Source: Oscillospiraceae bacterium (GTDB taxonomy: Bacteria > Bacillota > Clostridia > Oscillospirales > Acutalibacteraceae). Taken from it: a DNA stretch of 64,000 bases. The DNA is taken from contig SVPH01000003.1 of the NCBI GenBank assembly GCA_015065965.1, forward strand, positions 1 to 64,000, in the 5' to 3' direction. Position numbers and translations under genes: made by a program. Positions 1 through 8,276 of the stretch are shown piece by piece. Within the stretch, counting starts at the first letter, position 1. Each line of letters begins with the position of its first letter. Under the pieces are notes generated by a model that saw only the letters and a list, made by a program, of their open reading frames with translations, made no database searches and had not been told where the DNA came from.

Positions 1-2
1 CT

Positions 3-605
3 AATATTCCCAGCCGAATTGCGCTTTCCGTTTCATCCCAGATTGATTCAAGAACCATTCTTGATTCTGTCGGAGCGGAAAAACTGCTCGGTAACGGTGA
101 TATGCTCTTTAACCCCGTAGGAGCATCAAAGCCAACCCGTGTTCAGGGCTGCTTTATCTCTGATGCGGAAGTTGAGCGTGTTGTAAATCATATCAAATCT
201 CAGGCACAGACAACATATAACGAAGAAACTATTCATGAAATCGAAGCAAAGGCAGCGGCAGCCGAGAGTGCAAAGAAAAAGGTTGTTGACGATGATGAAG
301 ATGGCGATTGGGATCCTATGCTCAATGATGCCATCGAAGTTGTTGTCAATGCAGGCGGTGCTTCAACAACAATGCTTCAGAAAAAACTCAAACTTGGCTA
401 TGCAAGAGCATCAAGAGTTATGGACCAACTTGAAGAAAAAGGAATTGTAGGTCCGTCTGAGGGCGCAAAACCCAGAGCCGTTCTTGTTACTAAACAGCAA
501 TGGTATGAGATGCAGGCTCTTTCGGATGGTGCCGGTGCTCCGAGCATAGATGATGTTTTTGCTGACGATGATGATTATTCGGGATCGGATGATGACTTTG
601 TATAA
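3..605 (+). CDS. ftsK: DNA translocase FtsK/SpoIIIE, C-terminal part (5' end outside window)
   Basis: The reading frame is open from the left edge, so the gene starts outside the window. The visible 200 residues begin in the end of the RecA-like motor ([17 protein letters not shown], then [13 protein letters not shown]), which is highly typical of FtsK/SpoIIIE. They continue into the winged-helix gamma domain that reads chromosome polarity sequences ([20 protein letters not shown]). The protein ends in a very acidic tail ([17 protein letters not shown]), which is unusual but probably harmless. The family pumps DNA through the division or sporulation septum. Whether this is FtsK or SpoIIIE cannot be told without the N-terminus. 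The next gene overlaps its 3' end. Confidence 0.95.
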   Translation, partial: NIPSRIALSVSSQIDSRTILDSVGAEKLLGNGDMLFNPVGASKPTRVQGCFISDAEVERVVNHIKSQAQTTYNEETIHEIEAKAAAAESAKKKVVDDDEDGDWDPMLNDAIEVVVNAGGASTTMLQKKLKLGYARASRVMDQLEEKGIVGPSEGAKPRAVLVTKQQWYEMQALSDGAGAPSIDDVFADDDDYSGSDDDFV

Positions 606-2463
606 TACAAACGGCTTTTTGCCGGTTACAAAAGAAGAGATGACTGCAAGGGGATGGGAACAGGCTGATTTTATTTATGTCAGCGGCGATGCCTATGTTG
701 ACCATCCCGCTTTTGGTGCGGCTATAATTACAAGAGTGCTCGAAAATGCAGGCTTTAAAGTTGCTTTTCTTGCACAGCCTGACTGGCGTTCAACCGATGA
801 TTTTATGCGTTTCGGCAGACCGAGGCTCGGTTTTCTCGTAAGCAGCGGCAACATAGATTCAATGGTTGCTCATTATACAGCCGCAAAGAAAAAACGCAGT
901 TCGGATTATTACAGTCCGGGCGGCAAGTTCGGCTTAAGACCGGACAGAGCGGTTATTGTTTATTGCAACAAAATAAGAGAAGCGTACGGCGATATTCCTG
1001 TTGTTATCGGCGGTCTTGAGGCATCTTTGCGCCGTTTTGCTCATTACGATTATTGGGATGATAAAATCCGCCGTTCAATCTTGCTTGATGCTCAGGCAGA
1101 TTTGCTTTCGTTCGGCATGGGCGAGCGTTCCATGGTTGAGATTGCAAAGCGCCTTGATGCCGGTGAAAATATCGCCGATATCCGTGATATCAGGGGAACG
1201 TGTTACAGCGTCGATGTTCGTGAAACGCCATATTACGGCACTGAGTGTCCCTCTTTTGAAAATGTTTGCAATTCAAAAAAAGAGTATGCGGTATCCTGCC
1301 GTATTCAGCAGGATGAGCAGGATTTTTTCAGAGGCAGAGCAGTAAGGCAGCGCCACGGCAGCCGTATGTTTGTTCAGAATCAGCCTGCACTTCCTTTATC
1401 GCAAGAGGAACTTGATGCGGTTTATGATTTGCCTTATATGCGCACTTATCACCCGATGTATGAGCCGATGGGCGGAGTGCCGGGAATTGAAGAAGTCCGT
1501 TTTTCCATTGCCCATAACAGAGGCTGTTTCGGCGGCTGTAATTTCTGCTCTCTTGCTTTTCATCAAGGCAGATATATAACGGCAAGGAGCAAGGAATCCA
1601 TAGTCAGAGAAGCAAAAATCTTAACGGAATTGCCTGATTTCAAAGGGTATATTCACGATATAGGCGGACCTACCGCAAATTTCCGCCGTCCTTCTTGCGA
1701 CGGTCAGGAGAAAAGGGGATTGTGCAAGGGTAAAAAATGCCTTGCCCCCGATATTTGCCCCAATCTTAAATCAAACCACGAAGAATATCTTGATATTCTC
1801 CGTACGGTTCGAGTATTGCCGAAGGTTAAAAAAGTTTTTATCCGTTCTGGTATAAGATATGATTATATGCTTGCGGATAAAAATGACTCTTTTTTTAAAG
1901 AACTCGTTGCACACCATGTCAGCGGTCAACTCAAAGTAGCGCCCGAGCATTGCTCGGCGGCGGTGCTTGATAAAATGGGTAAACCTCATATTGAAGCATA
2001 TCTTGAATTTTCAAAACGTTATTTTAAATACAGCAAAAAAGAGGGTAAGGAGCAGTATCTTGTGCCTTATCTGATGTCTTCACATCCCGGCAGCACGCTT
2101 AAAGAGGCTGTTGAACTTGCACTTTTTCTGAAAAAAATCGGTATCCGTCCTGAGCAGGTGCAGGATTTTTATCCCACTCCCGGTACGGTTTCAACATGTA
2201 TGTTCTATACAGGGCTTGATCCTTATACAATGAAAGAGGTTTATGTTGCAAAAGATCCGCATGAAAAGGCTATGCAGAGGGCGCTTTTGCAGTATTTTAA
2301 TCCCAAAAATGCAGACCTTGTCCGTGAAGCATTGCGTAAAGCGGGCAGGCATGACCTTATAGGTTATGGCGATAAATGCCTGATTATCCCTAAAAAACAA
2401 ACGGTTCCGCAAAGCAGAGAAAGAGGAAAGAGTAACTATGGCAAAAAGAAAAAAATTAAGTAA
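589..2463 (+). CDS. YgiQ family radical SAM protein
   Basis: This is a 624-residue protein of the YgiQ/UPF0313 family of radical SAM enzymes, whose reaction is unknown. The N-terminal half carries the family hallmark [20 protein letters not shown]. The radical SAM cluster motif is seen in [12 protein letters not shown] (C-x3-C-x2-C), where three cysteines bind the 4Fe-4S cluster that cleaves S-adenosylmethionine. A second group of cysteines follows ([16 protein letters not shown]). The start is taken at one of two adjacent ATG codons at 589/592; the upstream ATG at 550 lies deep in the ftsK coding region and adds residues not typical of the family. The C-terminal end is Lys/Arg-rich and overlaps the next gene by 26 bp. 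Confidence 0.93.
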   Translation: MMTLYNTNGFLPVTKEEMTARGWEQADFIYVSGDAYVDHPAFGAAIITRVLENAGFKVAFLAQPDWRSTDDFMRFGRPRLGFLVSSGNIDSMVAHYTAAKKKRSSDYYSPGGKFGLRPDRAVIVYCNKIREAYGDIPVVIGGLEASLRRFAHYDYWDDKIRRSILLDAQADLLSFGMGERSMVEIAKRLDAGENIADIRDIRGTCYSVDVRETPYYGTECPSFENVCNSKKEYAVSCRIQQDEQDFFRGRAVRQRHGSRMFVQNQPALPLSQEELDAVYDLPYMRTYHPMYEPMGGVPGIEEVRFSIAHNRGCFGGCNFCSLAFHQGRYITARSKESIVREAKILTELPDFKGYIHDIGGPTANFRRPSCDGQEKRGLCKGKKCLAPDICPNLKSNHEEYLDILRTVRVLPKVKKVFIRSGIRYDYMLADKNDSFFKELVAHHVSGQLKVAPEHCSAAVLDKMGKPHIEAYLEFSKRYFKYSKKEGKEQYLVPYLMSSHPGSTLKEAVELALFLKKIGIRPEQVQDFYPTPGTVSTCMFYTGLDPYTMKEVYVAKDPHEKAMQRALLQYFNPKNADLVREALRKAGRHDLIGYGDKCLIIPKKQTVPQSRERGKSNYGKKKKIK

Positions 2464-3349
2464 AAAACTTCTTTATTTAATTGTTGTAATTGTTGTTGCA
2501 ATTGTTTCTGCAATCGGCACAAATATGGATGAAATTAAAAATCTTGACGGTGATTTACAGAGTGTTCAGGGAACTGACAGTAATTTTCAGGTGCACTATA
2601 TTGATGTAGGTCAGGGCGATTGTTCGCTTGTTGTCTGTGACGGAAAAACATTGCTTATTGACGCAGGCGAGAACGGGCATGAAACAACCGTTATCAATTA
2701 TCTGCGTTCTCTCGGTGTTGAGAAACTTGACTACATAATTGCATCACACCAGCATTCCGACCATATAGGTGGATTGCCTGAAGTTATAGATGAATTCGGC
2801 ATGGACAAAATCATTATGCCAAGGCTTACCGAAGCGCAGACTCCAACCAACAGCACTTATACCGCTTTTCTTAAAGCAATTCAGGCATCAGATGCAAAGG
2901 TTATTTCTTCAAAAGTTGGTGCATCATATACTCTCGGCAGCGCAACTTTTGATATTCTCGGACCTGTTTCAAATGATGCGGAAGATATCAACAATATGTC
3001 TGTTGTGGTTAAACTGACCTACGGTGAAAAAACTTTCCTTTTCACCGGTGATGCCGAAAAAGAAGAGGAAAGAGAAATTCTTGCAACAGGTGCCGACCTT
3101 GACTGCGATGTGCTGAAAGTCGGTCATCATGGCTCGGGAACTTCCTCAGGCACAAATTTCCTTGATGCGGTTACACCCGAAATATGCGTCATTCAGGTTG
3201 GCACCGGTAATGATTACGGTCATCCGCACGACAACATTGTTGAACGCCTTATGAAATATTCCGAAGAAATTTACAGAACGGATATCTGCGGAAGTATTGT
3301 TATAAGCAGTGACGGTAAAAATCTTGATATATCTTATGAGAATCAATGA
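2438..3349 (+). CDS. ComEC-like metallo-beta-lactamase-fold hydrolase, membrane anchored
   Basis: The 303-residue protein has an N-terminal membrane anchor (residues 10-27) and then a metallo-beta-lactamase domain like the C-terminal domain of the DNA-uptake protein ComEC ([15 protein letters not shown]). The metal motif is HQHSDHIGG (H104, H106, D108, H109), with further metal ligands in FTGDAE and GHHGSG. ComEC-type domains of this kind are proposed to act as extracellular nucleases or phosphodiesterases, but this stand-alone form is uncharacterised. An AGAGGAAAG ribosome binding site lies inside the end of ygiQ. It is followed 9 bp later by a DUF3006 gene, a pairing often seen for such proteins. 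A second protein of this class is encoded at 25131. Confidence 0.88.
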   Translation: MAKRKKLSKKLLYLIVVIVVAIVSAIGTNMDEIKNLDGDLQSVQGTDSNFQVHYIDVGQGDCSLVVCDGKTLLIDAGENGHETTVINYLRSLGVEKLDYIIASHQHSDHIGGLPEVIDEFGMDKIIMPRLTEAQTPTNSTYTAFLKAIQASDAKVISSKVGASYTLGSATFDILGPVSNDAEDINNMSVVVKLTYGEKTFLFTGDAEKEEEREILATGADLDCDVLKVGHHGSGTSSGTNFLDAVTPEICVIQVGTGNDYGHPHDNIVERLMKYSEEIYRTDICGSIVISSDGKNLDISYENQ

Positions 3350-3358
3350 GGTGTTTGA

Positions 3359-3577
3359 ATGTTTTACAGCATAGACAGAATTGAAGAAGAGGTTGCTTTC
3401 TGCATTGGCGATGAAGAGGAAATACTTCTCCTTTCAACAGATCAGATAATCGGCAGTTACTGCGAAGGCAGCATAATCAGAGAAACCGAAGACGGCTTTT
3501 ATATTGTTGATGAGGATGAAGAAATCAGGCGAAGAAGTTCCAATTTCAGCCTTGCTGAAAGTTTGTTTGATGAATAA
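3359..3577 (+). CDS. DUF3006 domain small acidic protein
   Basis: This 72-residue acidic protein has the layout of the DUF3006 family: a beta-rich start (MFYSIDRIEEEVAFCIGDE), a central segment naming a gating hydrophobic strand, and a short charged helix at the end. The function is unknown. The gene sits directly behind the ComEC-like hydrolase with a GAGGTG ribosome binding site in the gap, so the two are almost certainly cotranscribed. The family is commonly found next to such hydrolases, which suggests a functional pair. The assignment rests on size, composition and position. Confidence 0.7.
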   Translation: MFYSIDRIEEEVAFCIGDEEEILLLSTDQIIGSYCEGSIIRETEDGFYIVDEDEEIRRRSSNFSLAESLFDE

Positions 3578-3597
3578 ATAATTAATTTTTAAAATAT

Positions 3598-3641
3598 AGA
3601 CAAGATTGTTCAATTTTCTCTTGAATAATCTTGTCTTTTAT
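3598..3641 (+). terminator. Intrinsic terminator after DUF3006 gene
   Basis: A 16-bp inverted repeat with one mismatch (AGACAAGATTGTTCAA and its partner) around a 7-nt loop is followed by TTTATT. It closes the ftsK-DUF3006 transcription unit. Its 3' arm contains the -35 box of the next promoter. Confidence 0.8.
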
Positions 3642-3649
3642 TATATAAT
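3621..3649 (+). promoter_or_regulatory. Sigma-A type promoter of miaB
   Basis: TTGAAT and TATAAT are separated by 17 bp. The -35 hexamer lies inside the 3' arm of the preceding terminator hairpin. Transcription would start near 3656, downstream of the longer possible miaB starts, which supports the TTG start at 3684. Confidence 0.7.
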
Positions 3650-3683
3650 AAATTATTATATGCTCAATATGGAGGAATACGGC

Positions 3684-5108
3684 TTGTCGGCAGTTTCAGA
3701 TAAAAAAAGAATAACCGTTCCCGATGAAGAAATTCAGAGGCAAAGGGAGTATACTCAACTGGTTCGCAGTATTGTTGACAGGCGTTTCGAGTCTGCACCG
3801 AAAGCGTTTGTTCATACATACGGCTGTCAGGGCAATGTTTCCGACGGTGAACGCCTCAAGGGTATGCTTGAAGAAATGGGATATGAACTTACGGAGGAAC
3901 TTTCAGAAGCGGATTTGGTGCTTTATAATACATGCGCTATCAGAGAGCATGCCGAGGATAGGGTTTTCGGTAATGTCGGTGCACTTAAGAGCATGAAAAC
4001 GGCAAACAAAGAAATGAAAATTCTGCTGTGCGGCTGTATGATGCAGCAGGAGCATGTTGCCGATAAAATCAGAAAAAGTTATCCGTTTGTTGATATAGTT
4101 TTCGGAACTCATGTTATCCACAGACTTCCCGAGTTCCTTTATACTAGCCTCAGCAAGGGCAAAAAAGTCTATGAACTTCCTGAGTGTGACGGTTATATAA
4201 CCGAAGAACTTCCCGTTCACAGAGACAGCAGTTATAAAGCATGGCTGCCTGTTATGTACGGATGCAATAATTTCTGCAGTTATTGCATTGTTCCCTATGT
4301 ACGCGGCAGAGAACGCAGCAGAGACCCTGAGGTTGTTATTGAAGAAGCAAAGCAACTCGTTGCTCAGGGCTATAAGGAAATTACTCTTCTCGGTCAGAAT
4401 GTTAATTCATACGGCAAATATCCCGATTACGGTTGCAACTTTGCTCAATTGCTCCGCAGACTTAATGATATTGAAGGCGATTTTATTATTCGTTTTATGA
4501 CTTCGCATCCCAAAGACTGCACTTATGAATTACTTGATGCGATGGCGGAGTGTGAAAAGGTTGCAAAGCATCTGCATCTTCCGTTCCAGAGCGGAAGTAA
4601 CAGAGTGCTTGATGCAATGAACAGGCGCTATACAAGAGAAAAATATCTCGGTCTTCTCAACTATGCGTATTCCGTTATGCCGGATCTTTCCGTTACAAGC
4701 GATGTTATAGTTGGTTTTCCCGGGGAAACTTACGATGAATTCCGCGAAACGGTAACACTTGTTGAAGAAGCAAAATTCACTTCGATGTATACTTTCATCT
4801 ATTCGCCCAGAGAGGGTACTGTTGCGGCAAAACTTCCTGACCCTATTTCAAAAGAAGAAAAAGGCAAGTGGTTCAGAGAACTTCTTGATGCGCAGGAAAA
4901 GATTGCTGCAAAACGCACCGCTTCAATGGTCGGCAAAACCTACCGTGTGCTCTGTGAAAGTGTCAGCAAAGGCGGTTTGATAGAGGGCAGGACTCAGGGC
5001 AATATAATCATTGAATTCCCTGCGGATACCTCTGTAATCGGTTCTTTCAGAGAAGTTAAGGTTACAGAATCGCTTACATGGATTCTTCGCGGCGAACTAC
5101 AGCAATAA
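3684..5108 (+). CDS. miaB: tRNA-2-methylthio-N6-dimethylallyladenosine synthase
   Basis: MiaB is a radical SAM methylthiotransferase that turns i6A37 into ms2i6A37 in tRNAs reading UNN codons. The 474 residues contain the UPF0004 domain with its three cluster-binding cysteines (TYGCQGNVSDGE, NTCAIREHAEDR, LLCGCMMQQE), the radical SAM motif YGCNNFCSYCIVPYVRGRE, and a C-terminal TRAM RNA-binding domain. The start is taken as TTG at 3684 because GGAGG at 3671-3675 stands 8 nt before it; the in-frame ATGs at 3606, 3660 and 3669 overlap the terminator, the promoter or the ribosome binding site. MiaA, which makes its substrate, is encoded at 10189 in the same neighbourhood. Confidence 0.96.
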   Translation: MSAVSDKKRITVPDEEIQRQREYTQLVRSIVDRRFESAPKAFVHTYGCQGNVSDGERLKGMLEEMGYELTEELSEADLVLYNTCAIREHAEDRVFGNVGALKSMKTANKEMKILLCGCMMQQEHVADKIRKSYPFVDIVFGTHVIHRLPEFLYTSLSKGKKVYELPECDGYITEELPVHRDSSYKAWLPVMYGCNNFCSYCIVPYVRGRERSRDPEVVIEEAKQLVAQGYKEITLLGQNVNSYGKYPDYGCNFAQLLRRLNDIEGDFIIRFMTSHPKDCTYELLDAMAECEKVAKHLHLPFQSGSNRVLDAMNRRYTREKYLGLLNYAYSVMPDLSVTSDVIVGFPGETYDEFRETVTLVEEAKFTSMYTFIYSPREGTVAAKLPDPISKEEKGKWFRELLDAQEKIAAKRTASMVGKTYRVLCESVSKGGLIEGRTQGNIIIEFPADTSVIGSFREVKVTESLTWILRGELQQ

Positions 5109-5167
5109 TCAGGTAAAAGTACGAGCAAAATTCGTATTATCATATTTTACAGTTAGGAGAAACAAAA

Positions 5168-5578
5168 ATGGACGTAATTGCAAAAGCAAGAGAACTCGGA
5201 GCAATGCTCCAGCAGGACGAGCGTTATGTAAAACTCATGGAAGCACAGAAGGCTAATGAAGAAGATACCGCTCTCAACGAACTTATCGCAAGAATTCAAC
5301 TCGTTCAGATGTCCTTCCAGCATGAGGCTGCAAAAGAAGATAAGAATGAGCAGAAACTTGAAGCATATGACAAGGAATTCGGCGAAATCTATACTCAGAT
5401 TATGGCTAACCCCAATATGCAGGCTTATGAAGCAGCAAGATCAGAGATTGATAAACTCATGCAGTATATCAACTCAATTTTTGCTCTTTGCCTTCAGGGA
5501 GAAGACCCTGCAACATGCGAGCCTCCTCAGGAGCATAACTGCGGCGGCGAATGCAGTTCATGCAGCGGTTGTCACTAA
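5168..5578 (+). CDS. YmcA/YlbF (RicA/RicF) family protein with C-terminal Cys cluster
   Basis: The 136-residue protein is mostly alpha-helical and matches the Com_YlbF family. In Bacillus, YmcA and YlbF form the Ric complex with YaaT, which carries 4Fe-4S clusters and affects RNase Y-dependent mRNA maturation, competence and sporulation. Six cysteines lie at residues 108, 117, 125, 129, 132 and 135, most in a Gly-rich tail, and would suit an iron-sulfur site. Position favours YmcA: in B. subtilis the order is miaB-ymcA-cotE-mutS-mutL. The ribosome binding site TTAGGAG is well placed and a terminator follows. Telling YmcA from YlbF would need a tree. Confidence 0.85.
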   Translation: MDVIAKARELGAMLQQDERYVKLMEAQKANEEDTALNELIARIQLVQMSFQHEAAKEDKNEQKLEAYDKEFGEIYTQIMANPNMQAYEAARSEIDKLMQYINSIFALCLQGEDPATCEPPQEHNCGGECSSCSGCH

Positions 5579-5596
5579 GTTTTGACAAAATTTAAA

Positions 5597-5629
5597 GGGG
5601 CTGCAGAATAAGCAGCCCCGGGATTTTTT
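5597..5629 (+). terminator. Intrinsic terminator between the ymcA/ylbF-like gene and mutS
   Basis: GGGGCTGC and GCAGCCCC form a perfect 8-bp GC-rich stem with a 7-nt loop, followed by a T-rich run. It ends only 19 nt before the mutS start, so mutS is either read through or uses a promoter I did not recognise. Confidence 0.8.
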
Positions 5630-5647
5630 GAAAGGTATGGTAAATTC

Positions 5648-8254
5648 ATGGCAGAACTCACCCCTATGATGAAGCAGTATTTTCAGATTAAGGAAAATTA
5701 TCCCGACACGATTCTCATGTTCCGTTTGGGTGATTTCTATGAAATGTTCTTTGATGATGCAAAGAAGGTTTCGGCTGAACTTGATCTTGTTTTGACAGGC
5801 AGGGATTGCGGTCAGGAGGAGAGAGCACCCATGTGCGGTGTTCCGTTCCACAGTGCCGATTCTTATATTGCACGTCTTGTTGCCAAAGGCTATAAGGTTG
5901 CCATCTGTGAACAACTTGAAGATCCTGCCCTTGCCAAAGGAATAGTTAAACGTGATGTAACAAGAGTTCTTACCCCCGGTACTGTTATTGAAAGCACAAT
6001 GCTTGATGACGGTAAGAACAATTTCCTTGCTTGCATCTGCGCAATGAAGGATTGCGTGGGTCTTTGCTTTGCTGATATTTCCACAGGCTGTGTTCATGCG
6101 ACACAGTTTGAAAGAAAAAATTCACAGCGCAGAATTATAAATGAACTCGGCAGATTTTATCCGAGTGAAATAATAATTAATTCCGATGTGCTGGAACTTA
6201 CACAGGTTACGGATTTTGTTAAAACAAGGCTCCGCTCATCCTGTGATTTGCTTGATGATAATAACTTTGACCTTTCAAAAACTTCCGGAACCCTTTTAAG
6301 ACATTTTAAGGTTTCTTCTCTTTCAGAACTTTCGCTTGACAATGCTGACGGCGCAGTTTGTGCCATAGGCGCATCAATGGAATATCTGAAAGAGGTTCAG
6401 AAATCAGAACTTGAAAACATAAAGAACATTGATTATTACGGCGAAAGCAGTTTTATGCGCCTTGATGTTTCAACGCTTCGTAATCTTGAAATAACCGAAA
6501 CAATGCGCAACAGAGAAAAACGCGGTTCGCTGCTTTGGGTGCTTGATAAAACAAAAACTTCAATGGGCAAGCGCATGCTCAGAAGTTGGCTTGAGCAGCC
6601 TTTGCTCAGCATTGCCAAGATAACCAGGCGTCACAATGCAGTTGAAGAGTTTGTTGAAAATCCTTCACTAAGAGATGATATTATTGAGTCGCTCGCAGGC
6701 TGTCAGGATATGGAGAGGCTTATAACACGAATTGCCTATTCAACGGCAAACGCGAGGGAACTTAAGGGTCTTTCCTCAACCCTTTGCAGATTGCCGCAGA
6801 TTAAAGAACATCTTTCTGATTGTAAAAGCAGCATGCTTTGTGAACTTCAGGGGGATATTCTTCCTCTTGAAGATTTGGCTCAAGTTATTGACAGCGCAAT
6901 CATTGAAGAACCTCCGTTTTCCGTTCGTGAAGGCGGCATGATAAAAGACGGTTTTAACGAAGAACTTGATTCCCTGCGTGATATCGTTAACAACGGCAAG
7001 GGCTATATAGCCGATATTCAACTCCGTGAGCAGGAAAGAACCGGTATCAAGAAACTGAAAATAGGCTATAACCGTGTTTTCGGTTATTACATAGAAGTTT
7101 CCAATTCTTTCAAAGAACTTGTTCCCGAAGATTATATACGCAAACAAACTTTAACGAATTGTGAAAGATTTATTACTCAGGAACTTAAGGAACTTGAATC
7201 AAAAGTTCTCGGCGCTCAGGAAAGAATTGTTAAACTTGAATACGAGATTTTTGATTCAGTCAGAAAGAAAGCGGCAGAGCATATTTTTGAAATTCAAAAG
7301 ACCGCATCGGCGGTTGCCGCTCTCGATGTTATATGTTCATATGCAAAAGTTGCATGTGAAAATAACTATTGCTGCCCTGCAATGAATGCGGGTGACAGAA
7401 TTGCAATTACCGACGGCAAGCATCCCGTTGTTGAAAAGATGATTGATTTTCCGTTTGTGCCAAACGATACTGTTCTTGACTGCGCCGATAACCGCTGCGC
7501 AATAATTACAGGTCCTAACATGGCGGGTAAATCAACATATATGCGTCAGGTTGCGCTTATCTGCCTTATGGCTCAGGCAGGCAGTTTTGTTCCTGCCATG
7601 TCAGCGGAACTTTGTGTGGTTGACGGAATATACACCCGAATCGGCGCATCGGATGACCTTGCATCGGGCTCATCAACATTTATGGTTGAAATGACTGAGG
7701 TTGCGGATATTCTCAATAATGCAACTTCAAAAAGTCTTATTATATTTGATGAAATCGGCAGAGGAACTTCAACTTTTGATGGCATGAGCATAGCAAGAGC
7801 CGTTCTTGAATTTTCAGCCGATAAACGCAAACTGGGAGCAAAAACACTTTTTGCAACCCATTATCACGAACTTACCGAACTTGAAAACAGTGTTTCAGGC
7901 GTTAAGAACTACAACATTGCCGTAAAAAAGAGGGGCGATGATATTACTTTCCTGCGCCGTATTATTTCAGGCTGTGCAGACGGCAGTTACGGTATAGAAG
8001 TTGCAAAACTTGCAGGAGTACCCAATAGTGTTGTTGAAAGAGCAAAGATTGTGCTCAAAGAACTTGAAGGAGAAGGGCTCAAAGTTCCCGTTCGTGTTCA
8101 TGAAGAGCAGGGTAATGAAATGCAGTTGTCTTTCGGTTCATCAAACGCAAATGACATTGTTGAAAAACTAAAAAAACTTGATGTTAATACACTTACGCCA
8201 ATTGAAGCAATGAGCGTGCTTTATGATTTTGTAAAGCAGGCAAACAATAACTGA
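5648..8254 (+). CDS. mutS: DNA mismatch repair ATPase MutS
   Basis: MutS binds base mismatches and small loops and starts repair together with MutL. At 868 residues it is full length. The N-terminal mismatch-reading motif is intact (RLGDFYEMFFDDA, with the Phe and Glu that contact the mismatch). The C-terminal ABC-type ATPase has Walker A GPNMAGKSTYMRQ, Walker B with signature (LIIFDEIGRGTSTFDG) and the ATHYHEL switch. The C-terminal tail (LDVNTLTPIEAMSVLYDFVK) is the usual helix-turn-helix dimer region. It is followed 22 bp later by mutL, as in most bacteria that lack the Dam-directed system. Confidence 0.98.
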   Translation: MAELTPMMKQYFQIKENYPDTILMFRLGDFYEMFFDDAKKVSAELDLVLTGRDCGQEERAPMCGVPFHSADSYIARLVAKGYKVAICEQLEDPALAKGIVKRDVTRVLTPGTVIESTMLDDGKNNFLACICAMKDCVGLCFADISTGCVHATQFERKNSQRRIINELGRFYPSEIIINSDVLELTQVTDFVKTRLRSSCDLLDDNNFDLSKTSGTLLRHFKVSSLSELSLDNADGAVCAIGASMEYLKEVQKSELENIKNIDYYGESSFMRLDVSTLRNLEITETMRNREKRGSLLWVLDKTKTSMGKRMLRSWLEQPLLSIAKITRRHNAVEEFVENPSLRDDIIESLAGCQDMERLITRIAYSTANARELKGLSSTLCRLPQIKEHLSDCKSSMLCELQGDILPLEDLAQVIDSAIIEEPPFSVREGGMIKDGFNEELDSLRDIVNNGKGYIADIQLREQERTGIKKLKIGYNRVFGYYIEVSNSFKELVPEDYIRKQTLTNCERFITQELKELESKVLGAQERIVKLEYEIFDSVRKKAAEHIFEIQKTASAVAALDVICSYAKVACENNYCCPAMNAGDRIAITDGKHPVVEKMIDFPFVPNDTVLDCADNRCAIITGPNMAGKSTYMRQVALICLMAQAGSFVPAMSAELCVVDGIYTRIGASDDLASGSSTFMVEMTEVADILNNATSKSLIIFDEIGRGTSTFDGMSIARAVLEFSADKRKLGAKTLFATHYHELTELENSVSGVKNYNIAVKKRGDDITFLRRIISGCADGSYGIEVAKLAGVPNSVVERAKIVLKELEGEGLKVPVRVHEEQGNEMQLSFGSSNANDIVEKLKKLDVNTLTPIEAMSVLYDFVKQANNN

Positions 8255-8276
8255 TTTATAAAGGAGGTTTCTTAAT

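Noticed and set aside
5558-6097. Reverse-strand open frame of 179 codons
   Set aside because: It covers the start of mutS, including its mismatch-binding motif, and has no family features.
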